Below, one piece after another: positions 6,980 through 17,100 of a stretch of 21,675 nt of DNA. The notes under the pieces are model-generated. The model ran no database searches. It was given only the letters and a program-made list of their open reading frames with translations, and was not told the origin of the DNA. The stretch's first letter is position 1, and each line of letters begins with the position of its first letter. This DNA is from Candidatus Cloacimonadota bacterium (GTDB lineage Bacteria; Cloacimonadota; Cloacimonadia; Cloacimonadales; TCS61): contig DAOUTP010000007.1 of assembly GCA_030626645.1 (NCBI GenBank), positions 1-21,675 of the forward strand, in the 5' to 3' direction. A program made the translations under genes and the position numbers.

Positions 6980-9076
6980 TTAGAATCCTCTAACTTTTTT
7001 TAGTATTTTTTCTTGAATATTAAGAGGGGTTTTCTCATGCTTGAGATACTCCATTGTATAAACAGCTCTGCCCTGGGAAATAGATCGTAATCTGGTAGAA
7101 TATCCGAAAAGTTCGCTCATGGGAACATGGGCTGTGATCTCCTGTTTCTGGTTAGCATTCCTAATATGCTCGATCCTGCCGCGCTTAGCGTTGATGTCTC
7201 CAATTACTTCTCCCACAAAATCTTCAGGAGAGATAACACTGATCAGCATGATCGGTTCCATAATAACAGCTTTAGCTTTTCTGAGACCATTATTTACAGC
7301 AATAGAAGAAGCAATGCTGAAAGCAGTTTCGTTAGAATCAACTTCATTAAATTTTCCACCTATTAGCTCGATCCTAACACGTTCTATCGGGCTGCTCATC
7401 AAAGGACCATCCAAACATGCATTCAAAGAACTGCTTTGAATTGCTTTCCAGAACTCTTTGGGAATAACTTCCTGATCAATTGAATTTATGAATCTATTCT
7501 TTTCTCCGAGTTTAAGTTCATCATACTTAAGTGGAGATAGTTTTAATTTGACAACAGCATAATGACCTTTACCATTCATCTCTCGGATAAATTCGCCGCT
7601 GGATATCACTCCATTGGTAATCGTCTCACGATAGGCAACTTGTGGATTCCCTACGTTTGCATGTACGTTAAATTCACGTTTGAGCCTGTCGATAATAATC
7701 TCAAGATGCAGTTCTCCCATACCGGAAATAAGTGTTTGACCTGTATCTTTGTGCTGGGAAACTCTAAAGGTTGGATCTTCCTCTTCCAACTTTTTTAAAG
7801 AGATATCCAGATTATCTTTATCTGCTTTTGTTTTGGGTTCAATAGCAATGGCAATGACCGAATCGGGAAAGGTGATCGGCGCGAGGAGTAGATCCAGATC
7901 ATCAGAAGTGAGAGTATCACCGGTTTTGATTTCTTTAGGACCTACCAGTGCTGCAATATCACCTGCTTCCAATTCAAAGATATCTTTCTTCTTGTTAGAA
8001 TGAATCTGCAATACGCGAGAGATACGTTCTTTTTTGCCGGTTGATTGATTGACCAGTGAATCGCCCCTTTTTATTGTCCCAGAATAGATTCTGATATAGA
8101 TAAGTTTTCCTACAAATTTATCAACCTGGACTTTGAAAGCTAAGGCAGAAAAAGGTTTTTTGGGATCCGGTGAAACAAGAACTTCAACAGAACTGTTTGG
8201 TTTTGTACCAATTGCAGGAGGAACTTCCAAGGGGGATGGCAGAAAATTATTGATAGCATCCAGTAGAAGCTGTACACCTTTATTCTTAAGAGAAGAACCG
8301 CATAAGACAGGAACAAATTGATGATCAATTACACCTGTACGGATAGCTGTAATGATCTCCTGTTCCGTTATCTCTTCGCCCTCAAGATATTTTTCCATTA
8401 AACTATCATCGTATTCTGTGAGATGTTCCAAAAGCTGGTTTCGTATCTTGGTAGCATTTTCCAATAATTCGTCTGGGATCTGCTGAGTATGATATTTTAA
8501 CCCCATTGTATTCGGTTCGTAATAGACAGCTTTCATACTGATCAGATCGATGATACCTTCAAAATTGTCTTCCTGACCAATTGGCAGTTGAACAGCCAAA
8601 GCATTTTTTGTAAGACGGTCATGGATCATATCGATAACGTGTTCAAAATCTGCACCCGATCTGTCCATTTTATTGATGAATGCCAGGCGTGGAATATTAT
8701 ATCTATCTGCTTGATGCCAGACTGTTTCTGATTGCGGTTCTACACCGCCTACTGCGCAGAATATGCCTATTGCTCCATCTAAGATTCTTAAAGAGCGTTC
8801 AACTTCAGCAGTAAAATCAACGTGACCCGGCGTATCGATAATATTTATCTGTTTCTTTTTCCAAAAGCAGGTAGTAACGGCTGAGGTGATTGTGATGCCA
8901 CGTTCTTTTTCCTGTGCCATCCAGTCCATTACGGCATTTCCATCATGAACTTCACCCATTCTATGAATGATGCCGGTATAAAACAATATCCTTTCGGTTG
9001 TTGTAGTTTTACCGGCATCAATATGAGCCATTATGCCAATATTACGTATCTCAGATAAATCTCTGTTCTTTGACAT
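6980..9076 (-). CDS. fusA: Elongation factor G
   Basis: Translocation GTPase that moves tRNA and mRNA through the ribosome and helps ribosome recycling. The 698 residues match bacterial EF-G. GTPase motifs: G1 AHIDAGKT (17-24), switch I RGITITSA (59-66), G3 DTPGHVDF (81-88), G4 NKMD (135-138), G5 as GSSLKNKG, with Ser in the usual Ala position. Then come domain II (KFVGKLIYIRIYSG), domain III (EEEDPTFRV, SGMGELHLEI), domain IV (VGNPQVAYRETIT and GKGHYAVVKL) and domain V ending in ISQGRAVYTMEYLKHE. It lies 14 nt after rpsG, the normal str-operon order. I see no Shine-Dalgarno before the ATG, so it probably depends on coupling to rpsG translation. The usual following tuf gene is absent; a tuf gene is instead at the other end of the cluster. 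Confidence 0.98.
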   Translation of the reverse strand: MSKNRDLSEIRNIGIMAHIDAGKTTTTERILFYTGIIHRMGEVHDGNAVMDWMAQEKERGITITSAVTTCFWKKKQINIIDTPGHVDFTAEVERSLRILDGAIGIFCAVGGVEPQSETVWHQADRYNIPRLAFINKMDRSGADFEHVIDMIHDRLTKNALAVQLPIGQEDNFEGIIDLISMKAVYYEPNTMGLKYHTQQIPDELLENATKIRNQLLEHLTEYDDSLMEKYLEGEEITEQEIITAIRTGVIDHQFVPVLCGSSLKNKGVQLLLDAINNFLPSPLEVPPAIGTKPNSSVEVLVSPDPKKPFSALAFKVQVDKFVGKLIYIRIYSGTIKRGDSLVNQSTGKKERISRVLQIHSNKKKDIFELEAGDIAALVGPKEIKTGDTLTSDDLDLLLAPITFPDSVIAIAIEPKTKADKDNLDISLKKLEEEDPTFRVSQHKDTGQTLISGMGELHLEIIIDRLKREFNVHANVGNPQVAYRETITNGVISSGEFIREMNGKGHYAVVKLKLSPLKYDELKLGEKNRFINSIDQEVIPKEFWKAIQSSSLNACLDGPLMSSPIERVRIELIGGKFNEVDSNETAFSIASSIAVNNGLRKAKAVIMEPIMLISVISPEDFVGEVIGDINAKRGRIEHIRNANQKQEITAHVPMSELFGYSTRLRSISQGRAVYTMEYLKHEKTPLNIQEKILKKVRGF

Positions 9077-9090
9077 AAGGCAAGGTTTAT

Positions 9091-9561
9091 TTAAACTCTA
9101 AAGTGAGCAAATGCTTTATTAGCTTCCGCCATTTTATGAACATCTTCACGGCGTTTTATACTGGCACCCTCTTTTTTATAAGCAGCCAGGAGTTCACCAG
9201 CGAGGCGTTCAACCATGGTTTTCTCAGCTCGTTGTCTGGAGAAAGAAATGATCCATCTATAGGCCATTGCCTGGGCATTCTTTTTAGTTACTTCTGTAGG
9301 AACCTGGTAATTTGAACCACCAATACGGCGTGATACAACTTTAATAAGTGGTCTAACATTATCAACTGAAGTAGTGAATACGTCCAGGGCAGGTTCGCCT
9401 GTCTTCTCTTCAATAATTTCTAAGGCACCGTAAACTATCTTTTCTGCCAGACTCTTTTTCCCTTCTTTCATAACAGCATTGATGAATTTACTTAAAACAA
9501 TACTTTTATATTTCGGATCAGGATATATCTCTCTTTCAATTGCTTTTCGTCTTCTTGACAT
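9091..9561 (-). CDS. rpsG: Ribosomal protein uS7
   Basis: Small-subunit head protein that nucleates assembly of the 3' domain of 16S rRNA and lines the E site. The 156 residues match the family. It begins MSRRRKAIEREIYPDPKYKS and has the conserved FINAVMKEGKKSLAEKIVYGAL, VRPLIKVVSRRIGGSNYQVP and the RAMAYRWI-like AQAMAYRWIISFSRQR region, ending in HKMAEANKAFAHFRV. The ATG has a strong Shine-Dalgarno, AGGAGG, 6 nt upstream, within the 10-nt gap to rpsL. S7 is the translational autoregulator of the str operon in E. coli, acting in the rpsL-rpsG gap; at 10 nt this gap is too short for the same structure. Confidence 0.98.
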   Translation of the reverse strand: MSRRRKAIEREIYPDPKYKSIVLSKFINAVMKEGKKSLAEKIVYGALEIIEEKTGEPALDVFTTSVDNVRPLIKVVSRRIGGSNYQVPTEVTKKNAQAMAYRWIISFSRQRAEKTMVERLAGELLAAYKKEGASIKRREDVHKMAEANKAFAHFRV

Positions 9562-9571
9562 CTACATCCTC

Positions 9572-9946
9572 CTAATTCTTAGGTCGCTTCGTTCCATATT
9601 TCGAACGAGAGTGAACTCGACCATCAACCCCTGCTGTATCAAGTGCGCCACGTACTATATGATATCTAACACCAGGCAGGTCTTTTACTCTTCCACCACG
9701 AACGAGAACGATACTGTGTTCCTGCAGGTTGTGACCTTCTCCAGGAATATAAACTGTTACTTCTGCTCCATTTGTAAGACGTACTCTGGCAACTTTACGA
9801 AGAGCTGAGTTCGGCTTTTTTGGTGTGGTTGTGTAAACTCTTGTACACACACCTCTTCTCTGAGGGCAGGAACCGAGAGCTCTATTTTGCTTTTTCTTCT
9901 CGATCTTCTTTCTGCCTTTTCGTATCAACTGATTAATTGTTGGCAC
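9572..9946 (-). CDS. rpsL: Ribosomal protein uS12
   Basis: Decoding-centre protein of the small subunit, 124 residues. It shows CPQRRGVCTRVYTTTPKKPNSALRKVARVRLTNG split over residues 27-60 and the RGGRVKDLPGVRYH loop (84-97). The two lysines whose replacement gives streptomycin resistance in E. coli (in TTPKKPNS and in GRVKDLPG) are both wild type, so no S12-based resistance is expected. The Asp in VKDLPG is the family's beta-methylthiolation site. The start is GTG, fixed by GGAGG 5 nt upstream; MPTINQLIRKGR is the expected N-terminus. It lies 20 nt after rpoC and 10 nt before rpsG. Confidence 0.98.
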   Translation of the reverse strand: MPTINQLIRKGRKKIEKKKQNRALGSCPQRRGVCTRVYTTTPKKPNSALRKVARVRLTNGAEVTVYIPGEGHNLQEHSIVLVRGGRVKDLPGVRYHIVRGALDTAGVDGRVHSRSKYGTKRPKN

Positions 9947-9951
9947 TATTT

Positions 9952-9956
9952 CCTCC
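9952..9956 (-). promoter_or_regulatory. Shine-Dalgarno deciding the GTG start of rpsL
   Basis: GGAGG followed by 5 nt and GTG. Confidence 0.8.
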
Positions 9957-9966
9957 GTTTTATTTA

Positions 9967-12900
9967 TTAGAAATCAAGGATATCTTCAAGCGCTTCTTCT
10001 TTTTTCTGATGAGCAAACTCTTGAATGATCTCGGTAATTGATTTACCTTCATCAATAGCTTTTTTCACCTGGCTATTATAGAACTTAGTTCCTGTACCTA
10101 TCGGAATTCTATGACCGATGATAATACTTTCTTTAAGACCTTCAAGATTATCTACTCTACCTTCAATAGAAGATTGTGTAAGAACTTTTGTGGTCTCCTG
10201 GAACGAAGCTGCAGAAAGCCAGCTTTCTGTTAAAAGCGAAGCTTTTGTAATACCCAGAAGGAGTTGCTCAAAGGTGGCTCCTTCGCCACCCTCTTCTTCA
10301 ATACGCTTGTTCTCTCCATTAACTTGATTTCTAGCTACAATTTCACCTTCCAGGAACATGGTGTGTCCCGGATTTAGTATTTTAACTTTTTTAAACATTT
10401 GACGAATAATTACACCAATGTGTTTATCATCAATTTTTACACCTTGTTTTCTATAAACTTCCTGGATCTCATTCACAATCAGCATCTGTGCCGCTGTGAT
10501 ACCTTTTGCTGCAAGAATATCGTGAGGATCAAGCGGACCGCTTGATAAAGCGTCCCCACTTTCAACGTTATCACCTTCATGCACGATGATCCTCTTTCCG
10601 GGTGGGATGATATATTTCTTTTCTGTCTCTTCTCCAGCATTGATATAAATTACACGACCGGATTTTGAAAGATCTCCAATCGAGACTAATCCGGCGATTT
10701 CAGAGAGAACAGCTTTCTCTTTTGGTACACGAGCTTCAAAAAGGTCTTGAACTCGAGGTAACCCACCAGTAATATCACTCTGTTTTACAGTAATACGGGA
10801 TGATTTTCCGAGTACATCACCCGGATATACATAAATACCATTTTCTGCTTCAACCATTAAACCAGATTGGATAGGTACAAGTATTTGTTTACCTTTTTTA
10901 GGAATGATCTTGAACTGAGCTTGTAGTTTACGATCTTTTGATTCAATAATTGTGATCTCTTTCGAGCCGGTTAGCTCATTAAACTCCTCTTTGTAGGTAA
11001 TATCTTTCACAAAATGCTCGAATTTAAGTTCACCTTTGGCTGGAGCGATAAGCGGATTATTATAATGGTCCCAGCTGAATAACTTTGTATTCTTAACAAC
11101 TTTTTGACCATCCTGTACAAAGATAGTAGCAGCATATTCCACTTTAAATATTTCCAATTCAGAACCATCTTCTTCGCTAACTATTTTGATCTTACCGAAA
11201 TAACCACTGGAAATAAGTTCGTCAGATCGATTAATCACCGTGTTCATCTTTTCAAATTTTATTATACCGTCAGTATTTGCAGCTACTTCTGCCAGATCCA
11301 CATCTGTACTTGTGGTACCACCAATATGGAAGGTACGCAGAGTAAGCTGAGTTCCAGGTTCGCCAATACTTTGGGCAGCGATAACACCAACAGGTTCTCC
11401 AATGGTGGAAGGTTTGTTGTTCCCCAGGTTTCTACCGTAACATTTTGCACAAATTCCATTTTCATTGTCACAGGTCAAAACGGATCTGATCCTGACAGAA
11501 TTGATGCCGTGATTTTGGATGGTCTGTGCCATATCATTTGAGATCTCAGAATTTGCATATACGATTATTTTATCGGTAACAGGATCGATTATGTCTGTAG
11601 CAGTTGTTCTACCTTTGATTCTCTCAACGAGAGGTTCTACGGTTTCCAATCCCTCTTTAAGTGCGCTGACCGTGATACCTTCGATAGTTCCGCAATCTTC
11701 ACTCGTGATCACAGCATTCTGAGCAACGTCTACAAGACGCCTCGTCAGATAACCTGCGTCGGCAGTTTTGAGTGCCGTATCAGCCAGACCCTTACGGGCA
11801 CCATGAGTAGAGATAAAGTATTCAAGAACCGTAAGCCCTTCTTTAAAGTTAGATTTAATCGGAGTCTCAATAACTTCGGCAACACTGTCGGAAGAACCAC
11901 GTGATGGTTTATCCATCAATCCACGAAGAGCTCCCAGCTGTTTGATCTGGTCTTTACCACCACGAGCACCAGAAAGATACATCATATTAATCGAATTAAA
12001 ACCACCCTGATCAGCTTCCAATTCCTTCATCAGAAGATCGGTAACTTTTTCAGTAGTCAATTTCCATTTATCAATAACACGGTTATATCGCTCTGTTTCA
12101 GTAATCTCACCATTCATATAGCTTTCAATGATCTTAGCAACTTCTTTTTCTGTTTTTGCAATATATTTATTCTTATCTTTTGGTGAGATAACATCACTGG
12201 AACTAAATGTAATACCAGCCTTAGTTGCATATTTGAAACCAAGGTCTTTTATATCATCAAGAAATATTGCTGTTCTAGCTTGCCCGATAGTTTCATAGCA
12301 TTCCATCGAAAGGTCATTCAGCTTACCTTTTGTAAAAGTGTAATTTTTAAAAGAAAGTTCTGGTGGAAGAATCTGATTAAAGATGACACGACCAATAGTT
12401 GTAGTTATAATCAACCCATCAATGAGAATATTGATCCAAGTATATAGATCTAGATCAACCTTATCTTCAATCTGACCTTTCTGGTTTTTTAAATAGTCTT
12501 CCTGCTCATAAGCAAGTAGAACTTCATCAGAAGAGCTGAAGTATCTTAATTTCTGTATGTCTTCCGGTTCCTTATCTTTTAAAACGGTTAAGTAATAGTT
12601 ACCAAGAACAATATCCTGATTGGTCGCCATTGCCAATTTACCGCTTGCAGGGAGCAACAGATTTCTAGTTGATAACATGAGAACACGTGCTTCCATCTGA
12701 GCTTCATTGGAAAGTGGTACATGTACAGCCATCTGGTCACCATCAAAATCCGCATTATACGGTATACAAACAAGCGGATGGAGTTCTATTGCCTTTCCTT
12801 CTGTAAGTACCGGCATGAATGCTTGGATACCATGTTTGTGCAGTGTTGGTGCACGATTCAGAAGGACAGGGTAATCTTTGATAACCTCTTCTAGGATCTT

Positions 12901-14118
12901 CCAGATTTCAGGACGTTTCTTCTCGATCAATTTCTTAGCTGTTTTTGCTTTTTCAGCTTCACCGATCTTCTCTAGTCTTTCAATTATAAAAGGCTTGAAA
13001 AGTTCGATAGCCATCTCTTTTGGTAATCCACACTGATGTAGTTTCAGATTTGGTCCAACTGTAATAACAGAACGACCGGAATAATCCACACGTTTGCCAA
13101 GTAGGTTTTGACGGAATCTACCGCTTTTACCTTTAAGTTGATCGGCAAGAGCTTTAAGAGGTCTGTTGCCTCTTCCTTTCACCGGTCTTGTCTTTCGAGA
13201 GTTATCTATAAGAGCGTCTACAGCTTCCTGCAGCATACGCTTCTCATTTCGTAATATTACTTCAGGAGCATTAATATCGATAAGACCGCGAAGTCTGTTA
13301 TTACGGGTAATAACTCTTCGATATAGTTCGTTGAAATCAGCTGTCGCAAATCTTCCACCATCAAGTTGAACCAAAGGTCTTAGAGTTGGTGGTAAAACCG
13401 GAAGAACTTCCAAAACCATCCAACCGGGGTTATTGCCGGATTTACGGAAAGCATCAATAACCTTAAGGCGTTTAATAGCTTTCTGCTTCTTCTGAATGGA
13501 AGTTTCCATTTTAATGATGGTCCGCAGATTCATTGCTTCATCTTCAAGATTGATCTTTTCAAGCAGTACTCTGATAGCTTCTGCTCCCATTAGAGCAACA
13601 AAATCTTCACCAATACGATCTCTGATCTCGTAGTATTCATCAACGTTTACAAGATCTCCCTCTTCATAATCACTATCACCCGGATTAAGGACAATATATG
13701 ATTCATAATAAAGAATACGTTCCAGTTTGCTAACTGCCATATTAAGGAGTGTTCCAATTACACTTGGCATGCTTTTCACAAACCAGATATGAGAAATTGG
13801 TACTGCCAGCTCTAAATGACCCATACGTGAACGACGTACACGTGAAGTAGTTATTTCTACACCACAACGGTCACATACAGTATTTTGGAAACGTTTCTTC
13901 TTATATTTCCCGCAACTACATTCGTAATCCTTTTCAGGACCAAAGATTCTTTCGCAGAAAAGACCACCTTTTTCAGGTTTAAGTGTACGATAGTTTAGAG
14001 TATCCGGCTTTGTAACTTCACCATAACTCCATTCACGGATCGCATCAGGAGAGGCAATCTTGATTCTTACTTTATCGTAATTTTCTATTCTTTTATCTCG
14101 TTTAATATCTCTAATCAC
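9967..14118 (-). CDS. rpoC: RNA polymerase beta' subunit
   Basis: Largest subunit of RNA polymerase, 1383 residues. Zinc site 1 is C67-S-C69 and C82-DR-C85. The active-site loop is NADFDGDQ (455-462) with the magnesium-binding Asp457, Asp459 and Asp461. Zinc site 2 is C809, C883, C890, C893. The bridge helix region (GARGGKDQIKQLGALRGLM) and trigger loop (ending near RTFHIGGTT, about 930) follow. After the trigger-loop N-terminal half there is a long insertion of roughly 190 residues, before ITGGLPRVQDLFEARVPKE, which resembles the SI3 insertion of E. coli and related Gram-negatives in place and size. The start is GTG directly abutting the rpoB stop (TAAGTG), with GGAGG inside the last rpoB codons 7 nt upstream, so beta and beta' are translationally coupled. 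Confidence 0.98.
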   Translation of the reverse strand: MIRDIKRDKRIENYDKVRIKIASPDAIREWSYGEVTKPDTLNYRTLKPEKGGLFCERIFGPEKDYECSCGKYKKKRFQNTVCDRCGVEITTSRVRRSRMGHLELAVPISHIWFVKSMPSVIGTLLNMAVSKLERILYYESYIVLNPGDSDYEEGDLVNVDEYYEIRDRIGEDFVALMGAEAIRVLLEKINLEDEAMNLRTIIKMETSIQKKQKAIKRLKVIDAFRKSGNNPGWMVLEVLPVLPPTLRPLVQLDGGRFATADFNELYRRVITRNNRLRGLIDINAPEVILRNEKRMLQEAVDALIDNSRKTRPVKGRGNRPLKALADQLKGKSGRFRQNLLGKRVDYSGRSVITVGPNLKLHQCGLPKEMAIELFKPFIIERLEKIGEAEKAKTAKKLIEKKRPEIWKILEEVIKDYPVLLNRAPTLHKHGIQAFMPVLTEGKAIELHPLVCIPYNADFDGDQMAVHVPLSNEAQMEARVLMLSTRNLLLPASGKLAMATNQDIVLGNYYLTVLKDKEPEDIQKLRYFSSSDEVLLAYEQEDYLKNQKGQIEDKVDLDLYTWINILIDGLIITTTIGRVIFNQILPPELSFKNYTFTKGKLNDLSMECYETIGQARTAIFLDDIKDLGFKYATKAGITFSSSDVISPKDKNKYIAKTEKEVAKIIESYMNGEITETERYNRVIDKWKLTTEKVTDLLMKELEADQGGFNSINMMYLSGARGGKDQIKQLGALRGLMDKPSRGSSDSVAEVIETPIKSNFKEGLTVLEYFISTHGARKGLADTALKTADAGYLTRRLVDVAQNAVITSEDCGTIEGITVSALKEGLETVEPLVERIKGRTTATDIIDPVTDKIIVYANSEISNDMAQTIQNHGINSVRIRSVLTCDNENGICAKCYGRNLGNNKPSTIGEPVGVIAAQSIGEPGTQLTLRTFHIGGTTSTDVDLAEVAANTDGIIKFEKMNTVINRSDELISSGYFGKIKIVSEEDGSELEIFKVEYAATIFVQDGQKVVKNTKLFSWDHYNNPLIAPAKGELKFEHFVKDITYKEEFNELTGSKEITIIESKDRKLQAQFKIIPKKGKQILVPIQSGLMVEAENGIYVYPGDVLGKSSRITVKQSDITGGLPRVQDLFEARVPKEKAVLSEIAGLVSIGDLSKSGRVIYINAGEETEKKYIIPPGKRIIVHEGDNVESGDALSSGPLDPHDILAAKGITAAQMLIVNEIQEVYRKQGVKIDDKHIGVIIRQMFKKVKILNPGHTMFLEGEIVARNQVNGENKRIEEEGGEGATFEQLLLGITKASLLTESWLSAASFQETTKVLTQSSIEGRVDNLEGLKESIIIGHRIPIGTGTKFYNSQVKKAIDEGKSITEIIQEFAHQKKEEALEDILDF

Positions 14119-17100
14119 TTACAAACCTCCATTATGTTTCTTGTCTGCAAGAAACTCAATGTCAAAGCAGAGGGATTTTAACTCACTCACCAGTACATTA
14201 AAAGATTCAGGGATACCAGGCTTTGGCGGATTTTGACCGCTTGTTATAGCTTTAAAGGCATTAGTTCTACCTTCAACATCATCACTCTTGATAGTTAGCA
14301 TCTCTTCCAGAAGACGGGAAGCACCATAAGCTTCAAGAGCCCAAACTTCCATCTCACCCAATCTCTGACCACCATGTTGAGCTTTACCACCCAATGGCTG
14401 TTGTGTGATTAGTGAGTAGGGTCCTGTTGAACGAGCATGCATTTTATCAGCAACCAGGTGATTCAATTTAAGCATATACATGACTCCAACGGTAACTCTC
14501 TCTTTGAATGGTTCACCTGTTTTCCCATCATAGAGTACTTGTTTTCCATCCATGTCCAAATTGGCTTTCTTCATTGATTTATCGATATCAGCAAGGGAAG
14601 CACCGTCGAAAACAGGAGTTTCAAAATGAATACCAAGTATTCTGGCTGCCATACCAAGATGGGTTTCCATGATCTGACCGATATTCATACGGGATGGTAC
14701 ACCAAGCGGATTCAAAATAATGTCAACCGATTCGCCATTTTCCAAATAAGGCATGTCGGCTATCGGACTAACTCTGGATATTACACCTTTGTTTCCGTGA
14801 CGACCAGCCATTTTATCACCAACTGCGATCTTACGTTTCTTGGCAATATAGACCTTAACCATTTTACGCACACCATAAGGAAGTTCATCTCCATGCTTAA
14901 GACGTTCTTTGGCTTTTTTGAAAATATTGTCACTTTCTTCATAAGCTGTTTTAGCTTTCAGAATGATCTCATTGTATATGTTTTGATTCATCTCAGCATT
15001 TTCCACCAGATCATAATCGAGGTTCAAACGCTTGAAATTAATCTTTTGTAAATTATTTTTTGTAATCTTTTTACCTGTGGGGATAAAAAACATATTTGTT
15101 TTTTCATCAACGATGTTCTTAGCTGAATTCCCAATAAGAATTTTCTCTAGTTTACTTTGAAGATATTCCTGGATCTTTTTCTGTCTTTCTTTATGTTCCT
15201 GCTTGATGCACTGAAGAGAATCCAGTTTTAATTCTTGATCTTCAAATTCTTCTGTTGATTCAAGACGTGAGAAAACTTTCACATCAATAACTACACCTTC
15301 CATTCCTGGTTTGGCTTTAAGTGAACTGTTGGTAAAGTCTCCGGCACGATCACCGAAAAGAGCACGCATTAGATTCTCTTCTGGGGAAGGATCAATATCC
15401 ACATTTTTAGGAGTTATCTTTCCAACAATGATATCACCGGCTCTAACAACAGATCCAACTCTTATAACACCGGATTTATCCAGGTTTCTAAGTGCTTTTA
15501 TTGGAACATTAGGAATATCATAAGCCAGCTCTTCCTTTCCATTTTTCATAATACGGACAAGAACTTCATGCTCCTCAATATAGACTGATGTAAGCAAATC
15601 TTCACGAGCAACTTTTTCGCTGAGAATGATAGCATCCTCATAATTATATCCATACCATGGCATGAATGCAACCAGCAAATTGCTGCCAAGTGCTAATCTA
15701 TTTTCAATTATTGATGGTCCATCAGAGATCAGATCTCCTTTCTTTACTATATCACCTGTTTTAACAGATGGTCTTTGGTGGATGGCAGTATCCTGATTTG
15801 AACGGGCGAATTTTTTTAGATAAACACGGTTATTAGTCCCAATGTCAAGTATGCTGTCATCAGGATTATCTCTTTCAATATCTACATAGGAACTTGTAAC
15901 TTTTTTAACCAAGCCATCAAAAGGTGCTGTAGCAGTTGAACCACTATCTTTGGCAATGATCCCTTCCATTCCTGTTCCAACTATTGGAACTTCCGGATTC
16001 ATTAGCGGAACAGCTTGACGCTGCATGTTAGATCCCATCAGAGCACGGTTCGCATCGTCATGTTCCAAGAATGGAATTAATGATGCTGATGCTGAAACTA
16101 TCTGTTGCGGTGATACATCAAGAAACTGAACATCTTCAGGTTTTACCTGCAGAAATTCACCTTGATGACGGGCAAATACGAGATCATCAGTAATATTAAT
16201 ATTCTCATCATAATTTACATTCGCCTGTGCAATTATGTAATTCTCTTCCTGATTTGCATCAAGGAATTGAACTTTGGGTGTGATCTTACCATCCTCTACT
16301 TTAATATAAGGAGTTTCTAGAAATCCAAGTTCATTAACTCTTGCATACATTGCAGGTGAAGAGATAAGACCGATATTTGGACCTTCAGGAGTTTCGATAG
16401 GGCAGATACGTCCATAATGAGAATAGTGAACGTCCCTAACTTCGAAACCGGCACGTTCTCTGGTAAGTCCACCCGGACCAAGAGCAGATAATCTTCTTTT
16501 ATGTGTGATACCTGTAAGTGGATTTGTTTGTTCCATGTATTGAGAAAGCTGACCTGTGAGGAAGAATGACTGTACAACAGCGATAAGTGCATTACTATTA
16601 ATGAGGTCGTGAAGTGTAACTTCATCGGGGTTAGCTATCGACATTCTTTCTACAGCAGTTCTGGCAACACGGGAGAGACCAATGTTGTATTGTTCAGCAA
16701 GGAGCTCTCCAACAGTTCTAACTCTTCTATTTGCCAAATGGTCAATATCATCAATTTTATCTTCGTCTTTGTATACAGCGATCAATTTATCGATGATCGC
16801 AATGAGATCTTCTTTTGTAAGAACATGAGTGTTGATATCAATGTCCAGACCTAAGCGAGTATTAAGTTTATGACGTCCAACTTTTCCAAGATTGTATCTT
16901 CTTTCATTAAAGAACATTCTATTAAAAAGGTCTAAAGCAATTTCATAAGTAGGTTCTTCACCCGGACGTATAAGTGTATATATTTTCTTTAATGCTTCTT
17001 CTTGAGATTCTGTCTGATCTTTTGCGATTGTTTGCTCAATTATTTTTCTGGTAATCTCAAAATCAGATTTTATAACATCAATCTTCTTTATTCCACCTTC

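Noticed and set aside
11104..11541. 145-codon plus-strand open frame opposite rpoC
   Set aside because: Antisense shadow of rpoC; composition reflects the reverse complement of conserved codons.
14626..15051. 141-codon plus-strand open frame opposite rpoB
   Set aside because: Antisense shadow of rpoB with no supporting signals.
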